DNA of 64,000 bases from G963663315 sp963668255 (GCA_965116595.1 OZ220708.1:372001-436000), one strand, 5' to 3'. Numbered from the stretch's first letter, positions 15,797-25,186 are shown. The notes: generated by a model not told the origin, from the letters alone. Numbers and translations: made by a program.

Positions 15797-17719
15797 TCAA
15801 TTGAGTCTGTCCGGGTTAGGCAGGTCCAGGTCAGATTCATCCAGCATGGGACTGCCACCGGGTTTCGAATCCGAAGGTGGGGGCTTATCCGGTTCCGCTT
15901 TGGGTGGTGGTGTAGGATCCTTACCCGCCATGATTTCGTCCACCTGGCTGGAGTCCAGCGTTTCCCAATCCAGCAAGGAATTTGCCATCACTTCAATTTT
16001 GGCTCGATTGTCTTCGACGATCGAACGTGCGCGACCATATTGTTCTACAATTATCCGGGAAACTTCCTTCTCGACCTTCTCGGCGGTATCCGGACTCACA
16101 TTACGCTGGGTGGACATTTCCCTGCCCAAAAATACCTCACTGTGATTGTCGCCATATACCCGGGGACCGAGCGTATCACTCATACCCCAGCGTGACACCA
16201 TGTTCTGAGCGAGTTGGGTGGCCTGCTCGAAATCATTCGATGCACCGGTTGTCATTTGATTCATGAATACTTCTTCGGCTATTCGTCCACCCATCAACAC
16301 CGCAATCCTGGCGAACAGGTATTCCCGATTATGGCTGTAACGATCCTCTGTCGGCAGTTGCATGGTAACCCCCAATGCCCTGCCCCGTGGAATGATGGTG
16401 ACCTTGTGAACCGGGTCAGTGTATTCGGATAAAACTTTTGCCACAACAGTATGTCCTGATTCATGATAGGCGGTATTCTGCCGCTCCTCTTCAGGCATCA
16501 CGATGGAGCGTCGCTCAACTCCCATCAGAACCTTGTCCTTGGCTTTTTCGAACTGCTCCATGTTGACCACTCTCCTGTTTTCGCGGGCGGCGAACAAGGC
16601 GGCTTCATTGATGAGGTTGGCCAGGTCTGCTCCAGAGAAGCCGGGAGTGCCGCGGGCAATGATCGCAGGGTCAATGTCTTCATCCAGCGGAACCTTCTTC
16701 ATGTGCACTTTTAAAATCGCTTCCCTGCCCCTGATATCCGGAAGCGGGACCGTCACCTGACGATCAAATCGTCCCGGGCGCAACAATGCCGGGTCAAGTA
16801 CATCAGGTCGGTTGGTCGCGGCAATTACAATCACCCCTTCACCCGCATCAAAACCATCCATTTCCACCAATAGCTGATTCAGGGTCTGTTCGCGCTCGTC
16901 ATGACCTCCACCGAGACCAGCGCCCCTTTGCCGACCAACCGCATCAATTTCATCTATGAAAATGATGCAGGGAGCATGCTTTTTGGCTTGATCGAACATG
17001 TCACGCACCCTTGATGCACCCACACCAACAAACATTTCCACAAAATCCGAGCCGGAAATGGTAAAGAACGGAACCTTCGCTTCCCCGGCGATGGCTTTGG
17101 CCAGCAAGGTCTTGCCTGTACCAGGACTGCCGGTCATCAATACACCCCGGGGTATCCGTCCACCGAGTTTTCTGAAGCGGGATGGGTCTCTTAAAAACTC
17201 GACAAGTTCTTCGACTTCTTCCTTGGCTTCATCGACGCCCGCAACATCTTCAAAAGTAATCTGATTCTTGTCCTCGGTCAGCATTCTGGCCTTGCTCTTG
17301 CCAAAACTCAAGGCCCCGCCACGACCGCCGCCCTGCATTTGTTTCATGAAGAAAATCCACACACCGATCAACAGAAGGATCGGAAACGAACTGATCAGCA
17401 GATGCATCAGCAGTGAGGTTTCCTCTTTCTTCTTCGCCTTGATGTCAACCTTGTTTGCGACCAGATCATCTACCAGCTTGGGATCGTCAGGCGCATAAGT
17501 TACAAAGGTTTCGCCACGATGGGTTGTACCACGGATGGTCATGGTCTCGTTGTCAATTTCCACTGCTGTCACATTTCCCTGTTTGACCTGCTCAAGGAAT
17601 GTCGAGTAGACGATTTCGTTGCTTGAGTTACCACCCGGATTGGTAAAGTTATTGAAAACCGACATCAATACCATGGCAATTACCAGCCACAACAATATAT
17701 TTTTTGTCATATTGGGCAA
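15797..17719 (-). CDS. ftsH: ATP-dependent zinc metalloprotease FtsH
   Basis: A 640-residue membrane-anchored AAA+ protease that degrades unstable membrane and cytoplasmic proteins. Two N-terminal helices (about residues 8-24 and 103-125) flank a periplasmic domain. Then come the Walker A GSPGTGKT (197-204), Walker B IIFIDEID (252-259), arginine finger region RPGRFDR (about 314-320) and zinc site HESGH (419-423). Two substitutions from the usual GPPGTGKT and HEAGH are conservative and keep the catalytic residues. GGAG is 8 bases before the TTG at 17719, so I used it; the alternative is ATG 17710. The C-terminal tail is proline-rich. Confidence 0.96.
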   Translation of the reverse strand: MPNMTKNILLWLVIAMVLMSVFNNFTNPGGNSSNEIVYSTFLEQVKQGNVTAVEIDNETMTIRGTTHRGETFVTYAPDDPKLVDDLVANKVDIKAKKKEETSLLMHLLISSFPILLLIGVWIFFMKQMQGGGRGGALSFGKSKARMLTEDKNQITFEDVAGVDEAKEEVEELVEFLRDPSRFRKLGGRIPRGVLMTGSPGTGKTLLAKAIAGEAKVPFFTISGSDFVEMFVGVGASRVRDMFDQAKKHAPCIIFIDEIDAVGRQRGAGLGGGHDEREQTLNQLLVEMDGFDAGEGVIVIAATNRPDVLDPALLRPGRFDRQVTVPLPDIRGREAILKVHMKKVPLDEDIDPAIIARGTPGFSGADLANLINEAALFAARENRRVVNMEQFEKAKDKVLMGVERRSIVMPEEERQNTAYHESGHTVVAKVLSEYTDPVHKVTIIPRGRALGVTMQLPTEDRYSHNREYLFARIAVLMGGRIAEEVFMNQMTTGASNDFEQATQLAQNMVSRWGMSDTLGPRVYGDNHSEVFLGREMSTQRNVSPDTAEKVEKEVSRIIVEQYGRARSIVEDNRAKIEVMANSLLDWETLDSSQVDEIMAGKDPTPPPKAEPDKPPPSDSKPGGSPMLDESDLDLPNPDRLN

Positions 17720-17764
17720 CTTGTCTTCTCCGGATGAAATTCACTCTTTGTCGATATTGTTCTC

Positions 17765-17770
17765 ATTATA
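17765..17770 (-). promoter_or_regulatory. Possible -10 element for ftsH
   Basis: A perfect TATAAT on the minus strand lies 45 bases before the ftsH start in the 80-base gap after rlmE. No good -35 hexamer is seen at 16-18 bases, so an independent ftsH promoter is only tentative. Confidence 0.3.
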
Positions 17771-17799
17771 CTTTATCTGCTGTAAAATCATTTAACGAA

Positions 17800-18441
17800 T
17801 CAGTAAACAATTTGTGGTCGAAATCCCCGGGCAACAAGGTAAACCTCCCTCGATTGTGAACGCGAAGCTGGAGGCTTGACAGTCTGCACATCGTCAAAAC
17901 AGGCTTTAAACTGTTTTCTGATTGAGTTAGAGATTTCCCCTTCAAATATCTTGGTTACCAGATTCCCTTCCCGATTAAGGGTGTTCCTGCAAAAATCCAG
18001 GATAGCAACCTGTAATTTTTCAGCGTTGGCCTGATCAGTGATACGTATACCAGTAATATTGGGGGCCATATCAGATAAAACAAGATCAACCCTGGATTCA
18101 GGGAAACATTGGCTGACTTTGCGCCGGATGGCCGGGTCGGTAAAATCCCCCTGGATGAATTGCACCTTCTCCAGTTTTTTCATGGGCAACAGATCAACCC
18201 CCGCGATCCAATTAGTCGGGGATATGCGACTCGCGGCATATTGCGACCAGCTTCCCGGTGCACAGCCGAGATCAACAATCAGGGTGTCGGGCCTTATCAG
18301 ATGGTATTTGCTGTCAATCTGTTCAAGTTTGAAAACAGAGCGTGCACGAAATCCCTGAGTGCGGGCCTGCCTGACGAAAATATCGCGATTCTGTCGATTC
18401 GACCAGTTGCCGGACCTCCGATTTTGTCCGTTGTTCCCCAT
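17800..18441 (-). CDS. rlmE: 23S rRNA (uridine-2'-O)-methyltransferase RlmE
   Basis: A 213-residue SAM-dependent Rossmann-fold methyltransferase (FtsJ/RrmJ) that modifies U2552 of 23S rRNA in the A-loop during late 50S maturation. With the start at ATG 18441 the catalytic tetrad falls at K38, D124, K164 and E199, the same numbers as in E. coli RlmE, which supports this start over the upstream 18471. The SAM motif is VDLGCAPGSWSQ. The rlmE-ftsH order is the usual gammaproteobacterial one. Confidence 0.95.
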   Translation of the reverse strand: MGNNGQNRRSGNWSNRQNRDIFVRQARTQGFRARSVFKLEQIDSKYHLIRPDTLIVDLGCAPGSWSQYAASRISPTNWIAGVDLLPMKKLEKVQFIQGDFTDPAIRRKVSQCFPESRVDLVLSDMAPNITGIRITDQANAEKLQVAILDFCRNTLNREGNLVTKIFEGEISNSIRKQFKACFDDVQTVKPPASRSQSREVYLVARGFRPQIVY

Positions 18442-18514
18442 AAATAGACAAAAAACCGGTCTGGCGCTCAACCTGACTTTTTGAACTCCAGAAAATGTGA
18501 ATTATTGTGGCCTG

Positions 18515-18898
18515 CTATCCGTCGCTGTTTTCGTTTCCATGATTTCGATCCACCAATTGCACGTAAGCCATCGGTGCATTGTCGCCCACTCTGAATCCGC
18601 ATTTCAATACTCTCAGGTATCCGCCCGGACGCTGTTTGAAATGAGGGCCGAGATCATCGAATAACTTGCTCACCATTTTACGATCCCGCAATCGTGCGAA
18701 TACCAGACGGCGGTTGGCTACACTGGAGGTTTTCGCCAGTGTAATCAGGGGTTCTGCGAATCTTCGCAACTCTTTTGCTTTCGGCACCGTAGTCTTGATC
18801 TGCTCATGCAGAAACAGCGAATTGGCCATGTTACTGAACATGGCTTTTCGATGCGATGAGGTTCGATTAAGGCTTCTGCCTGCTTTTCTGTGACGCAT
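18515..18898 (-). CDS. rplQ: 50S ribosomal protein L17
   Basis: A 127-residue L17, recognised by its start MRHRKAGRSLNR and the SHRKAMFSNMANSL segment. It binds 23S rRNA near the peptide exit region. Last gene of the alpha operon, 3 bases after rpoA. About 70 bases separate it from rlmE, and I see no clear terminator hairpin there. Confidence 0.97.
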   Translation of the reverse strand: MRHRKAGRSLNRTSSHRKAMFSNMANSLFLHEQIKTTVPKAKELRRFAEPLITLAKTSSVANRRLVFARLRDRKMVSKLFDDLGPHFKQRPGGYLRVLKCGFRVGDNAPMAYVQLVDRNHGNENSDG

Positions 18899-18901
18899 TT
18901 T

Positions 18902-19915
18902 CTAGTCCCGCCCCATTATGGTGCCCTCGTCTTCTTTAATCAAAGACGGCGGCGGCCAGTTTTCGATTTTCCAACCCAGTGTAAAACCCCGCTGTGCCAG
19001 TACATCCTTGATTTCGGTGAGGGATTTCTTACCCAGATTGGGTGTTTTCAACAGTTCCGTTTCCGTGTGTTGTACCAGATCGCCGATATAGTAAATGTTT
19101 TCAGCTTTAAGGCAATTCGCAGACCGCACTGTCAACTCAAGATCATCGACCGGCTTGAGCAGAGTCGCATCAATTTCCGGTTCTTCTTCTACCATACTTT
19201 GAACCATGGATTCCTCCAGGTTTACAAATACAGAAATCTGATCATGCAAAATGGTGGCGGCCCTTCTTACTGCAACCTCCGGGTCGATAGAGCCGTTGGA
19301 TTCAATTTCCAGTATCAAACGGTCAAGGTCGGTCAATTGCTTGACCCTGGCATCTTCCACCGCGTAGGAAATCCTGGTTATCGGGCTGAATGAAGCATCA
19401 AGTTGAATCACTCCCACAGCACGGGACGCATCCGAATCATTTAACCGGCTTTCAGCAGTCTGGTAGCCGCGGCCACGGCGAATGGTAATATCCATATCAA
19501 GCTCGGCATCCTTCGACAACGTGGCGATGTGATGGTTGAGGTCAACCAGCTCAATGTCGTCATCGAGTTGAATATCCGCTGCTGTCGCCACTCCGGGGCC
19601 TTTTTTTCGCAGAGAAACCACGGCCTTGTTGCGAGTGTGCATAATCACTGGCAGGGTTTTCAGGTTCATCAAAATATCGATCACGTCTTCCTGCACACCT
19701 TCGAGGGTGGAATACTCATGCAACACGCCCTCTATTCGAACCTCGGTGACTGCACAGCCGGGCATCGAAGAAAGCATGATTCGTCGAAGTGCATTACCAA
19801 GAGTATGGCCAAATCCGCGCTCAAGAGGCTCAATGGTAATTTTCGAATGTTGGGCGTCAATGGTTTTGGCTTCCATCAGGCGTGGTCTGAGAAATTCGAC
19901 GGTAGGATCCTGCAT
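18902..19915 (-). CDS. rpoA: RNA polymerase alpha subunit
   Basis: A 337-residue alpha subunit. The N-terminal assembly domain contains ERGFGHTLGNALRRIMLSSMPG (about residues 32-53). The C-terminal domain (about 250-330) has the helix-hairpin-helix that contacts UP elements and activators (NLGKKSLTEIKDVLAQRG). It lies between rpsD and rplQ in the standard alpha operon. Length is slightly above the 329 residues of E. coli, the excess lying at the C-terminal tail. Confidence 0.98.
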   Translation of the reverse strand: MQDPTVEFLRPRLMEAKTIDAQHSKITIEPLERGFGHTLGNALRRIMLSSMPGCAVTEVRIEGVLHEYSTLEGVQEDVIDILMNLKTLPVIMHTRNKAVVSLRKKGPGVATAADIQLDDDIELVDLNHHIATLSKDAELDMDITIRRGRGYQTAESRLNDSDASRAVGVIQLDASFSPITRISYAVEDARVKQLTDLDRLILEIESNGSIDPEVAVRRAATILHDQISVFVNLEESMVQSMVEEEPEIDATLLKPVDDLELTVRSANCLKAENIYYIGDLVQHTETELLKTPNLGKKSLTEIKDVLAQRGFTLGWKIENWPPPSLIKEDEGTIMGRD

Positions 19916-19967
19916 CAGTTGTCCTCGTGATTAAAACGAAGTTTAAATTAAGAAAAAATCAGAATGT

Positions 19968-20591
19968 TTACTTGGAATACAGTGCAACAACCAGCGCTTC
20001 ATTGATGTCCGGTGACAGGTCGGATCTTTCAGGGAGCATTTTATATACCCCCTTTACCGCAATCGGATCAGAGTCTACCCAGGGCACCACACCAATCTGC
20101 TCTGATATCTCCAGTGCGGCAGTAATCCGCAGTTGTTTCTTGCTCTTCTCCACTACTTCTATTTCATCACCGGGTTTTACCTGATAGGAGGGCACATTGA
20201 CCTTTACCCCGTTAACCATGATGCATTTGTGGCTGACCAGTTGACGAGCTTCGGCACGAGTCACACCAAATCCCAACCGATAGACCACGTTATCCAACCT
20301 GCTTTCGAGCAGTTGCAGCAGATTCAAACCCGTTGATCCCGAAATCCGTGCCGCAGTTTTGTAGTAGTTACTGAATTGCTTTTCCAGTACACCATACATG
20401 CGGCGCAGTTTCTGTTTCTCCCTCAACTGGATACCATATACCGTGCTTCTGGAACGACGACCGGTGATTTTTACCCCGGGTGCACGATCAAATTTGCACT
20501 TTGAGTCAATCGTTCTGACCGGACTTTTCAGGAACAGGTCAGTCCCTTCCCGTCGCGCCAGTTTACATGTTGGACCAATATATCTTGCCAT
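19968..20591 (-). CDS. rpsD: 30S ribosomal protein S4
   Basis: A 207-residue primary 16S rRNA-binding protein, beginning MARYIGPTCKLARREG and carrying the S4 RNA-binding domain (RLDNVVYRLGFGVTRAEARQLVSHK). In gammaproteobacteria S4 also represses its own alpha operon by binding the leader before rpsM. It sits between rpsK and rpoA as expected. Confidence 0.97.
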   Translation of the reverse strand: MARYIGPTCKLARREGTDLFLKSPVRTIDSKCKFDRAPGVKITGRRSRSTVYGIQLREKQKLRRMYGVLEKQFSNYYKTAARISGSTGLNLLQLLESRLDNVVYRLGFGVTRAEARQLVSHKCIMVNGVKVNVPSYQVKPGDEIEVVEKSKKQLRITAALEISEQIGVVPWVDSDPIAVKGVYKMLPERSDLSPDINEALVVALYSK

Positions 20592-20627
20592 TAAACTTAC
20601 CTGGATTTATTAATCTGAATTACAGTG

Positions 20628-21026
20628 TTACACGCGACGTCGCTTGGGGGGACGGCAACCATTGTGTGGAATCGGGGTTATGTCAGAAATTGAATGAATC
20701 TCGAATCCCAGCGCATTCAACGCACGAATCGCTGATTCCCGGCCCGGGCCGGGGCCCTTGATTTTTACTTCCAATTGTTTCACGCCCATTTCCTGAGCAC
20801 GTCTGCCACAGCTTTCAGCAGCAGTCTGTGCTGCAAAAGGAGTACTTTTACGTGACCCCCTGAACCCGGAATTACCTGCTGAGGCCCAACACAATGTATC
20901 ACCATGCCTGTCTGATATGGTAACGATGGTGTTGTTGAAAGTCGCATGGATATGCGCAATACCCTCAGTCACATTCTTTCTGATTTTTGCCTTTACTTTC
21001 CTGCTTGTTGCGCTTGCTTTGACCAT
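20628..21026 (-). CDS. rpsK: 30S ribosomal protein S11
   Basis: A 132-residue platform protein of the small subunit that contacts the 3' end region of 16S rRNA and the mRNA exit. Identified by GIAHIHATFNNTIVTISD and the basic end PHNGCRPPKRRRV. Second gene of the alpha operon, about 40 bases after rpsM. Confidence 0.97.
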   Translation of the reverse strand: MVKASATSRKVKAKIRKNVTEGIAHIHATFNNTIVTISDRHGDTLCWASAGNSGFRGSRKSTPFAAQTAAESCGRRAQEMGVKQLEVKIKGPGPGRESAIRALNALGFEIHSISDITPIPHNGCRPPKRRRV

Positions 21027-21066
21027 AGGTGATTTGCCGTAAGTTTATTGCTCGGGTATATGACAG

Positions 21067-21423
21067 TTATTTCTTGACTGCACGGGGCGGCCCTTTTCGG
21101 GTCCGGGCATTGGTTTTTGTTCTTTGACCATTAACCGGAAGTCCCTTCCTGTGACGCAGGCCACGATAGCAACCCAGGTCCATCAATCGCTTGATATTCA
21201 TCGAAACTTCACGCCGGAGGTCACCTTCCACTTCATATTTGGCTACTTCGGCACGAAGGCGCTCGGCCTGCTCATCATTCAGGCTGTTGACCTTGCATTG
21301 ACGGTCAATAGCGGCATCATCACAGATTTTCTGTGCAGTACGACGGCCAATACCGTAGATCGAGGTCAATCCTATCTCTATGTGTTTATGGTTAGGTAAA
21401 TTGATTCCAGCAATACGTGCCAT
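21067..21423 (-). CDS. rpsM: 30S ribosomal protein S13
   Basis: A 118-residue head protein that contacts the P-site tRNA and forms inter-subunit bridges. Recognised by MARIAGINLPNHKHIEIGL, the GIGRRTAQKIC helix-hairpin-helix and the basic tail GQRTKTNARTRKGPPR. First gene of the alpha operon; the 107-base gap before it carries a likely promoter. Confidence 0.97.
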   Translation of the reverse strand: MARIAGINLPNHKHIEIGLTSIYGIGRRTAQKICDDAAIDRQCKVNSLNDEQAERLRAEVAKYEVEGDLRREVSMNIKRLMDLGCYRGLRHRKGLPVNGQRTKTNARTRKGPPRAVKK

Positions 21424-21466
21424 TTTTAATCTCTATAAATGGTTGGCGAGAAATTCGGGGTCGCGG

Positions 21467-21495
21467 ATTCTATCAAAATTAGCGACTTCGATCAA
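21467..21495 (-). promoter_or_regulatory. Candidate sigma-70 promoter of the alpha operon
   Basis: On the minus strand TTGATC (21490-21495) is followed after 17 bases by TAGAAT (21467-21472) and a GC-rich CCGCGACC discriminator, in the gap between rpmJ and rpsM. The S4 target site expected in this leader cannot be confirmed by eye. Confidence 0.5.
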
Positions 21496-21530
21496 TTTCA
21501 CCAACGCCTGTTATTATCAATCCGTCCGTA

Positions 21531-21644
21531 TTAACCTTGACGTTGCTTGTGTCGTTTGTTACTGCAAATCACACGTACAATGCGATTCCTGCGGATTATT
21601 TTGCAATTTCTGCAAATTTTCTTGACAGATGCCCTTACTTTCAT
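21531..21644 (-). CDS. rpmJ: 50S ribosomal protein L36
   Basis: A 37-residue zinc-ribbon protein found by translating the gap between secY and rpsM. It starts MKVRASVKKICRNCKII and ends NKRHKQRQG. The zinc ligands are C11, C14, C27 and H32, so it is the zinc-binding C+ type rather than the zinc-free paralogue. Position at the end of the spc operon is standard. Confidence 0.95.
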   Translation of the reverse strand: MKVRASVKKICRNCKIIRRNRIVRVICSNKRHKQRQG

Positions 21645-21677
21645 TGTTTTATCTCCGAATTATCCGGCTTCGCATTT

Positions 21678-23018
21678 CTAGCGAACGCCCTGGGGCCGTG
21701 AAAAGGGTGATTTTTTCATGATGCTCTCATATTGGCGGGACATCAAATGCGACTGAACCTGGGAAATCAGGTCCATGGTCACCACCACGATAATCAGCAG
21801 AGAAGTCCCGCCAAAGTAAAATGGAACACTCCATTTCACGATCAGAAACTCTGGAATCAGACAAACGAAGGTAATGTAGATTGCCCCAATCATAGTCAAC
21901 TTCGAAACGACGCTGTCGATATATCGGGCGCTTTGCACACCCGGTCGGATGCCAGGAATAAATGCACCGGATTTTTTAAGATTGTCGGCAATCTCATTGG
22001 GGTTAAACACCAATGCCGTGTAGAAAAAGCAGAAAAATATGATCATCCCACCATAAAACATCGTGTATATGGGTTCACCGGGTTGCAATTTGGTGGCGAT
22101 ATCGCTCATCCAGCCCATACTGTCCACCTGGCCGAACCAACTGCCAAGACTGGCGGGGAACAGAATCAGACTTGATGCAAATATAGGAGGAATAACCCCG
22201 GCCATATTCAACTTGAATGGAAGATGGCTGCTTTGACCTGCCATCATTCTCCGGCCTTGCTGGCGTTTCGCATAGTTCACCGTAATTCTGCGCTGCCCTC
22301 GCTCCACAAATACGACAAAGTAGGTTACTGCGATTGCTCCAATAAACAGGATCAGGACAATACCTCCGGATAAAGCACCGGTACGGGCAAGCTCCAGTGT
22401 ACCGGCTACCGCAGAAGGTAATCCTGAAACAATGGATGCAAAAATAATCAGCGAAATACCATTTCCGATTCCTCTTTCGGTAATCTGCTCTCCGAGCCAG
22501 ACCAAAAACATGGTGCCTGAGCAAAGTGTCGCTGCTGTGACCACTTTAAATCCGAGGCCTGGAATTAATATCACCGGACTGCCTGATACCTGCTGGCTTT
22601 CGATGGCGACTGAAATTCCAACTCCCTGAAACAGTGCCAGCACAACAGTAAAATAGCGGGTATATTGCGTGATTTTTCGTCTGCCTGATTCTCCTTCCTT
22701 TTTAATTTGTTCAAGGGTCGGTACTACTGCGGTCATCATTTGCATGATGATTGACGCTGAGATGTAAGGCATCACGCCCAGGGCGAAAATGGAAAGGCGA
22801 CTCAATGCCCCCCCTGAGAACATGTTGAAGATATCTACGATAGAGCCCTTGGTTTGCTGAAACAACGCAGCAATGGCTGCCGGATCCACCCCTGGAACCG
22901 GAATATGAGTTCCCAACCGAAATACCAGCAATGCACCCAGTAAAAACAGGATGCGCTGTTTGAGTTCCGACAGACTCCCGAACATGCCCGGAGTGGGTAA
23001 ATTCTTCAATTTCGCCAC
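21678..23018 (-). CDS. secY: Protein translocase subunit SecY
   Basis: A 446-residue ten-helix channel protein of the Sec translocon, working with SecE (encoded at 48641) and SecG. The start GMFGSLSELKQRILFLLGAL and the loop RIPVPGVDP-like HIPVPGVDPAAI are typical, as is the cytoplasmic loop ERGQRRITVNYAKRQQGR that contacts the ribosome and SecA. It follows rplO by 8 bases in the spc operon. Confidence 0.98.
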   Translation of the reverse strand: MAKLKNLPTPGMFGSLSELKQRILFLLGALLVFRLGTHIPVPGVDPAAIAALFQQTKGSIVDIFNMFSGGALSRLSIFALGVMPYISASIIMQMMTAVVPTLEQIKKEGESGRRKITQYTRYFTVVLALFQGVGISVAIESQQVSGSPVILIPGLGFKVVTAATLCSGTMFLVWLGEQITERGIGNGISLIIFASIVSGLPSAVAGTLELARTGALSGGIVLILFIGAIAVTYFVVFVERGQRRITVNYAKRQQGRRMMAGQSSHLPFKLNMAGVIPPIFASSLILFPASLGSWFGQVDSMGWMSDIATKLQPGEPIYTMFYGGMIIFFCFFYTALVFNPNEIADNLKKSGAFIPGIRPGVQSARYIDSVVSKLTMIGAIYITFVCLIPEFLIVKWSVPFYFGGTSLLIIVVVTMDLISQVQSHLMSRQYESIMKKSPFSRPQGVR

Positions 23019-23026
23019 GGCTTCTG

Positions 23027-23470
23027 CTATTCCTCTATTTTTCCGCCAGCTTCTTCGATAGCCGCTCTGGCGCCCTTGGTCACACCAATGCCTTTCAGGG
23101 TCACGGCCTGCCCGATCTGACCGGATAGAATCACTTTCGCCCGATTGATATGAAGGCCGATCACACCAGCGCTTTTCAGGGAATTGATATCCACAGTATC
23201 TCCCTTGACCTTGCCAAGTTCAGTCAATCTGATTTCAGCGGTATGGGTATTCACTCTTGAGCGAAACCCACGCTTCGGCAATCGTCGTTGCAATGGCATC
23301 TGACCGCCCTCAAAACCCACCTTGTGGTAACCGCCGGAACGTGATTTCTGGCCTTTATGACCACGCCCCGCAGTTTTACCAAATCCTGAGCCGGGTCCTC
23401 GACCCACCCTTTTTGCCTTGGTTCTGGAACCTGGCGCCGGCTTGATATTATTTAATCTTAATGTCGTCAT
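23027..23470 (-). CDS. rplO: 50S ribosomal protein L15
   Basis: A 147-residue large-subunit protein. The open frame extends to 23509, but family members begin at the LRLNNIKPAPGSRTKAKR segment, so the ATG at 23470 is used. The GRGPGSGFGKTAGRGHKGQKSRSGG tract is the conserved extended RNA-binding arm. It lies between rpmD and secY. Confidence 0.96.
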   Translation of the reverse strand: MTTLRLNNIKPAPGSRTKAKRVGRGPGSGFGKTAGRGHKGQKSRSGGYHKVGFEGGQMPLQRRLPKRGFRSRVNTHTAEIRLTELGKVKGDTVDINSLKSAGVIGLHINRAKVILSGQIGQAVTLKGIGVTKGARAAIEEAGGKIEE

Positions 23471-23510
23471 TTTAATATGGTCCGTTCTATCCCGTTTTTT
23501 TGAAGCCAAG

Positions 23511-23699
23511 TCAGATTTCCTCGCAACGAACCATGTAGCTCACTTTATTGATCATGCCTCTGTTTTCCGGTGTATCGGGCACTTCGACAGTATGGTGCAT
23601 TCTGCGTAATCCCAACCCACGCACGCAGGCCTGATGCTTCCTCAGGCGACCATGGATGCTGCGGATCTGGGTGATTTTCAAGGTTTTTTTCTGAATCAT
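23511..23699 (-). CDS. rpmD: 50S ribosomal protein L30
   Basis: A 62-residue ferredoxin-like-fold ribosomal protein (LKITQIRSIHGRLRKHQACVRGLGL). Length and position between rpsE and rplO are normal for the spc operon. Confidence 0.95.
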   Translation of the reverse strand: MIQKKTLKITQIRSIHGRLRKHQACVRGLGLRRMHHTVEVPDTPENRGMINKVSYMVRCEEI

Positions 23700-23732
23700 T
23701 TTTCAAGTATTTTCTTAATCAGTGTTGCCGGA

Positions 23733-24242
23733 TCACCTTATTTCGTTAAGGTCCTTGCCGCGCTTTGCCGCGATATATGCCGTGCTTCGCATTCCTTTCA
23801 AGGCAGAAATCGTAGCACGGGTTACATTAACCGGATTAGTGGTTCCTATCACCTTGGTAAGTACATTCTGAATTCCCACTACTTCAAAAACGGCACGCAT
23901 GGTACCCCCTGAAATAATACCGGTACCTTCTCCTGCCGGTCTCAATACAACCCTTACAGCGCCATGACGTCCGATCATCGGATATTGCACGGTATTGCCG
24001 TTCATGTGAACCTTGAACATATTACGGCGGGCATCTTCCATCGCCTTTTGCACTGCAATCGGGACTTCTCTGGCTTTACCACGCCCCATACCCACTCGTC
24101 CTTCTCCATCACCGACCACGGTCAGTGCTGAAAAACCAAAAATCCGACCCCCCTTGACGACTTTCGAAACACGCCTGACGTTAATCAGTTGTTCCTGATA
24201 ATTGTCCTTGCGAGCGTTGTCGCGTTCTCTTGCTTTAGCCAT
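23733..24242 (-). CDS. rpsE: 30S ribosomal protein S5
   Basis: A 169-residue protein with an N-terminal double-stranded RNA-binding domain (VKGGRIFGFSALTVVGDG) and a C-terminal S5 domain (about residues 95-160). It sits at the mRNA entry side and influences decoding accuracy. Located between rplR and rpmD. Confidence 0.97.
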   Translation of the reverse strand: MAKARERDNARKDNYQEQLINVRRVSKVVKGGRIFGFSALTVVGDGEGRVGMGRGKAREVPIAVQKAMEDARRNMFKVHMNGNTVQYPMIGRHGAVRVVLRPAGEGTGIISGGTMRAVFEVVGIQNVLTKVIGTTNPVNVTRATISALKGMRSTAYIAAKRGKDLNEIR

Positions 24243-24257
24243 TAATCTGTTTCATAG

Positions 24258-24614
24258 TTAAAATTTCAGTCCGTGCTCTCGAGCAGAATCAACAAACGCC
24301 TTGACTCTGCCATGGTATCTATATCCGGATCGGTCAAATGCGACTGTCTCAATACCCGCAGATCTGGCGTTGTTCGCCAATAATTCACCCACCGCCACCG
24401 CCGCCTCGCAGTTGCCACCGGTTTTAAGAGATACGCGCAGACCGGCATCCAGTGTCGATGCGGCAGCAAGTACCCTTTGTCCAGTCTTGTCGAAAACCTG
24501 CGCATAAAAATGTCGCGGAGTCCGGTACACCGATAGCCGGGTGGCTTCCAGACGCGCTATCTTGCCCCTGGACTTTCTCGCCCTTCTCAGCCTGGCCTTG
24601 TTTTTGTTGATCAT
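24258..24614 (-). CDS. rplR: 50S ribosomal protein L18
   Basis: A 118-residue 5S rRNA-binding protein. The basic N-terminus (KARLRRARKSRGKIAR) and the end FDRSGYRYHGRVKAFVDSAREHGLKF are conserved. With L5 it attaches 5S rRNA to the large subunit. It is 27 bases after rplF. Confidence 0.97.
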   Translation of the reverse strand: MINKNKARLRRARKSRGKIARLEATRLSVYRTPRHFYAQVFDKTGQRVLAAASTLDAGLRVSLKTGGNCEAAVAVGELLANNARSAGIETVAFDRSGYRYHGRVKAFVDSAREHGLKF

Positions 24615-24640
24615 GATGATGATTTTAAATTCTGTATGGG

Positions 24641-25186
24641 TTATTTTTTCCTGGCCTGTTTTCTAACCACGTATTCGTCCAGGTAGCGGACGCCTTTCCC
24701 TTTGTAAGGTTCCGGAGGACGAAAGGCCCGTATATCAGCGGCCACCTGACCCACTGCCTGCTTGTCTGCGCCGCTCAGCACTATTTCAGTTTGAGTGGGT
24801 GTTGCAGCAGTGACACCCTCAGGTAATTCATAAACGACCGGGTGTGAAAATCCGAGATTCAGGTTAATGGTCCTGCCCTGAACCTGGGCGCGGTAACCCA
24901 CTCCTTTGATCGTCAGTCTTTTCTCAAAACCGGAAGTCACACCGGATATCAAATTATGCAGCATCGCCCGGGTCGTACCGGACATCGAGAGGTTGTGTTT
25001 GCTGACCCTGCCTTCGGTCTTGATGAGCCGGACATTCAACGTCCCCTCATTTTGAATCACTTCGATTTGTGGAGAAAGCTGAAAAGCCAGTTCACCCTTC
25101 GGACCTTTTGCGGTAACCAGGCCATTGTCAATCCTGATATCGACACCGGACGGAACAGGCACGGGGATTTTTGCAATTCGTGACAT
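24641..25186 (-). CDS. rplF: 50S ribosomal protein L6
   Basis: A 181-residue protein of two tandem L6 domains, recognised by MSRIAKIPVPVPSGV and the C-terminal signature PEPYKGKGVRYLDE. It lies near the GTPase centre at the base of the L7/L12 stalk. Located between rpsH and rplR. Confidence 0.97.
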   Translation of the reverse strand: MSRIAKIPVPVPSGVDIRIDNGLVTAKGPKGELAFQLSPQIEVIQNEGTLNVRLIKTEGRVSKHNLSMSGTTRAMLHNLISGVTSGFEKRLTIKGVGYRAQVQGRTINLNLGFSHPVVYELPEGVTAATPTQTEIVLSGADKQAVGQVAADIRAFRPPEPYKGKGVRYLDEYVVRKQARKK

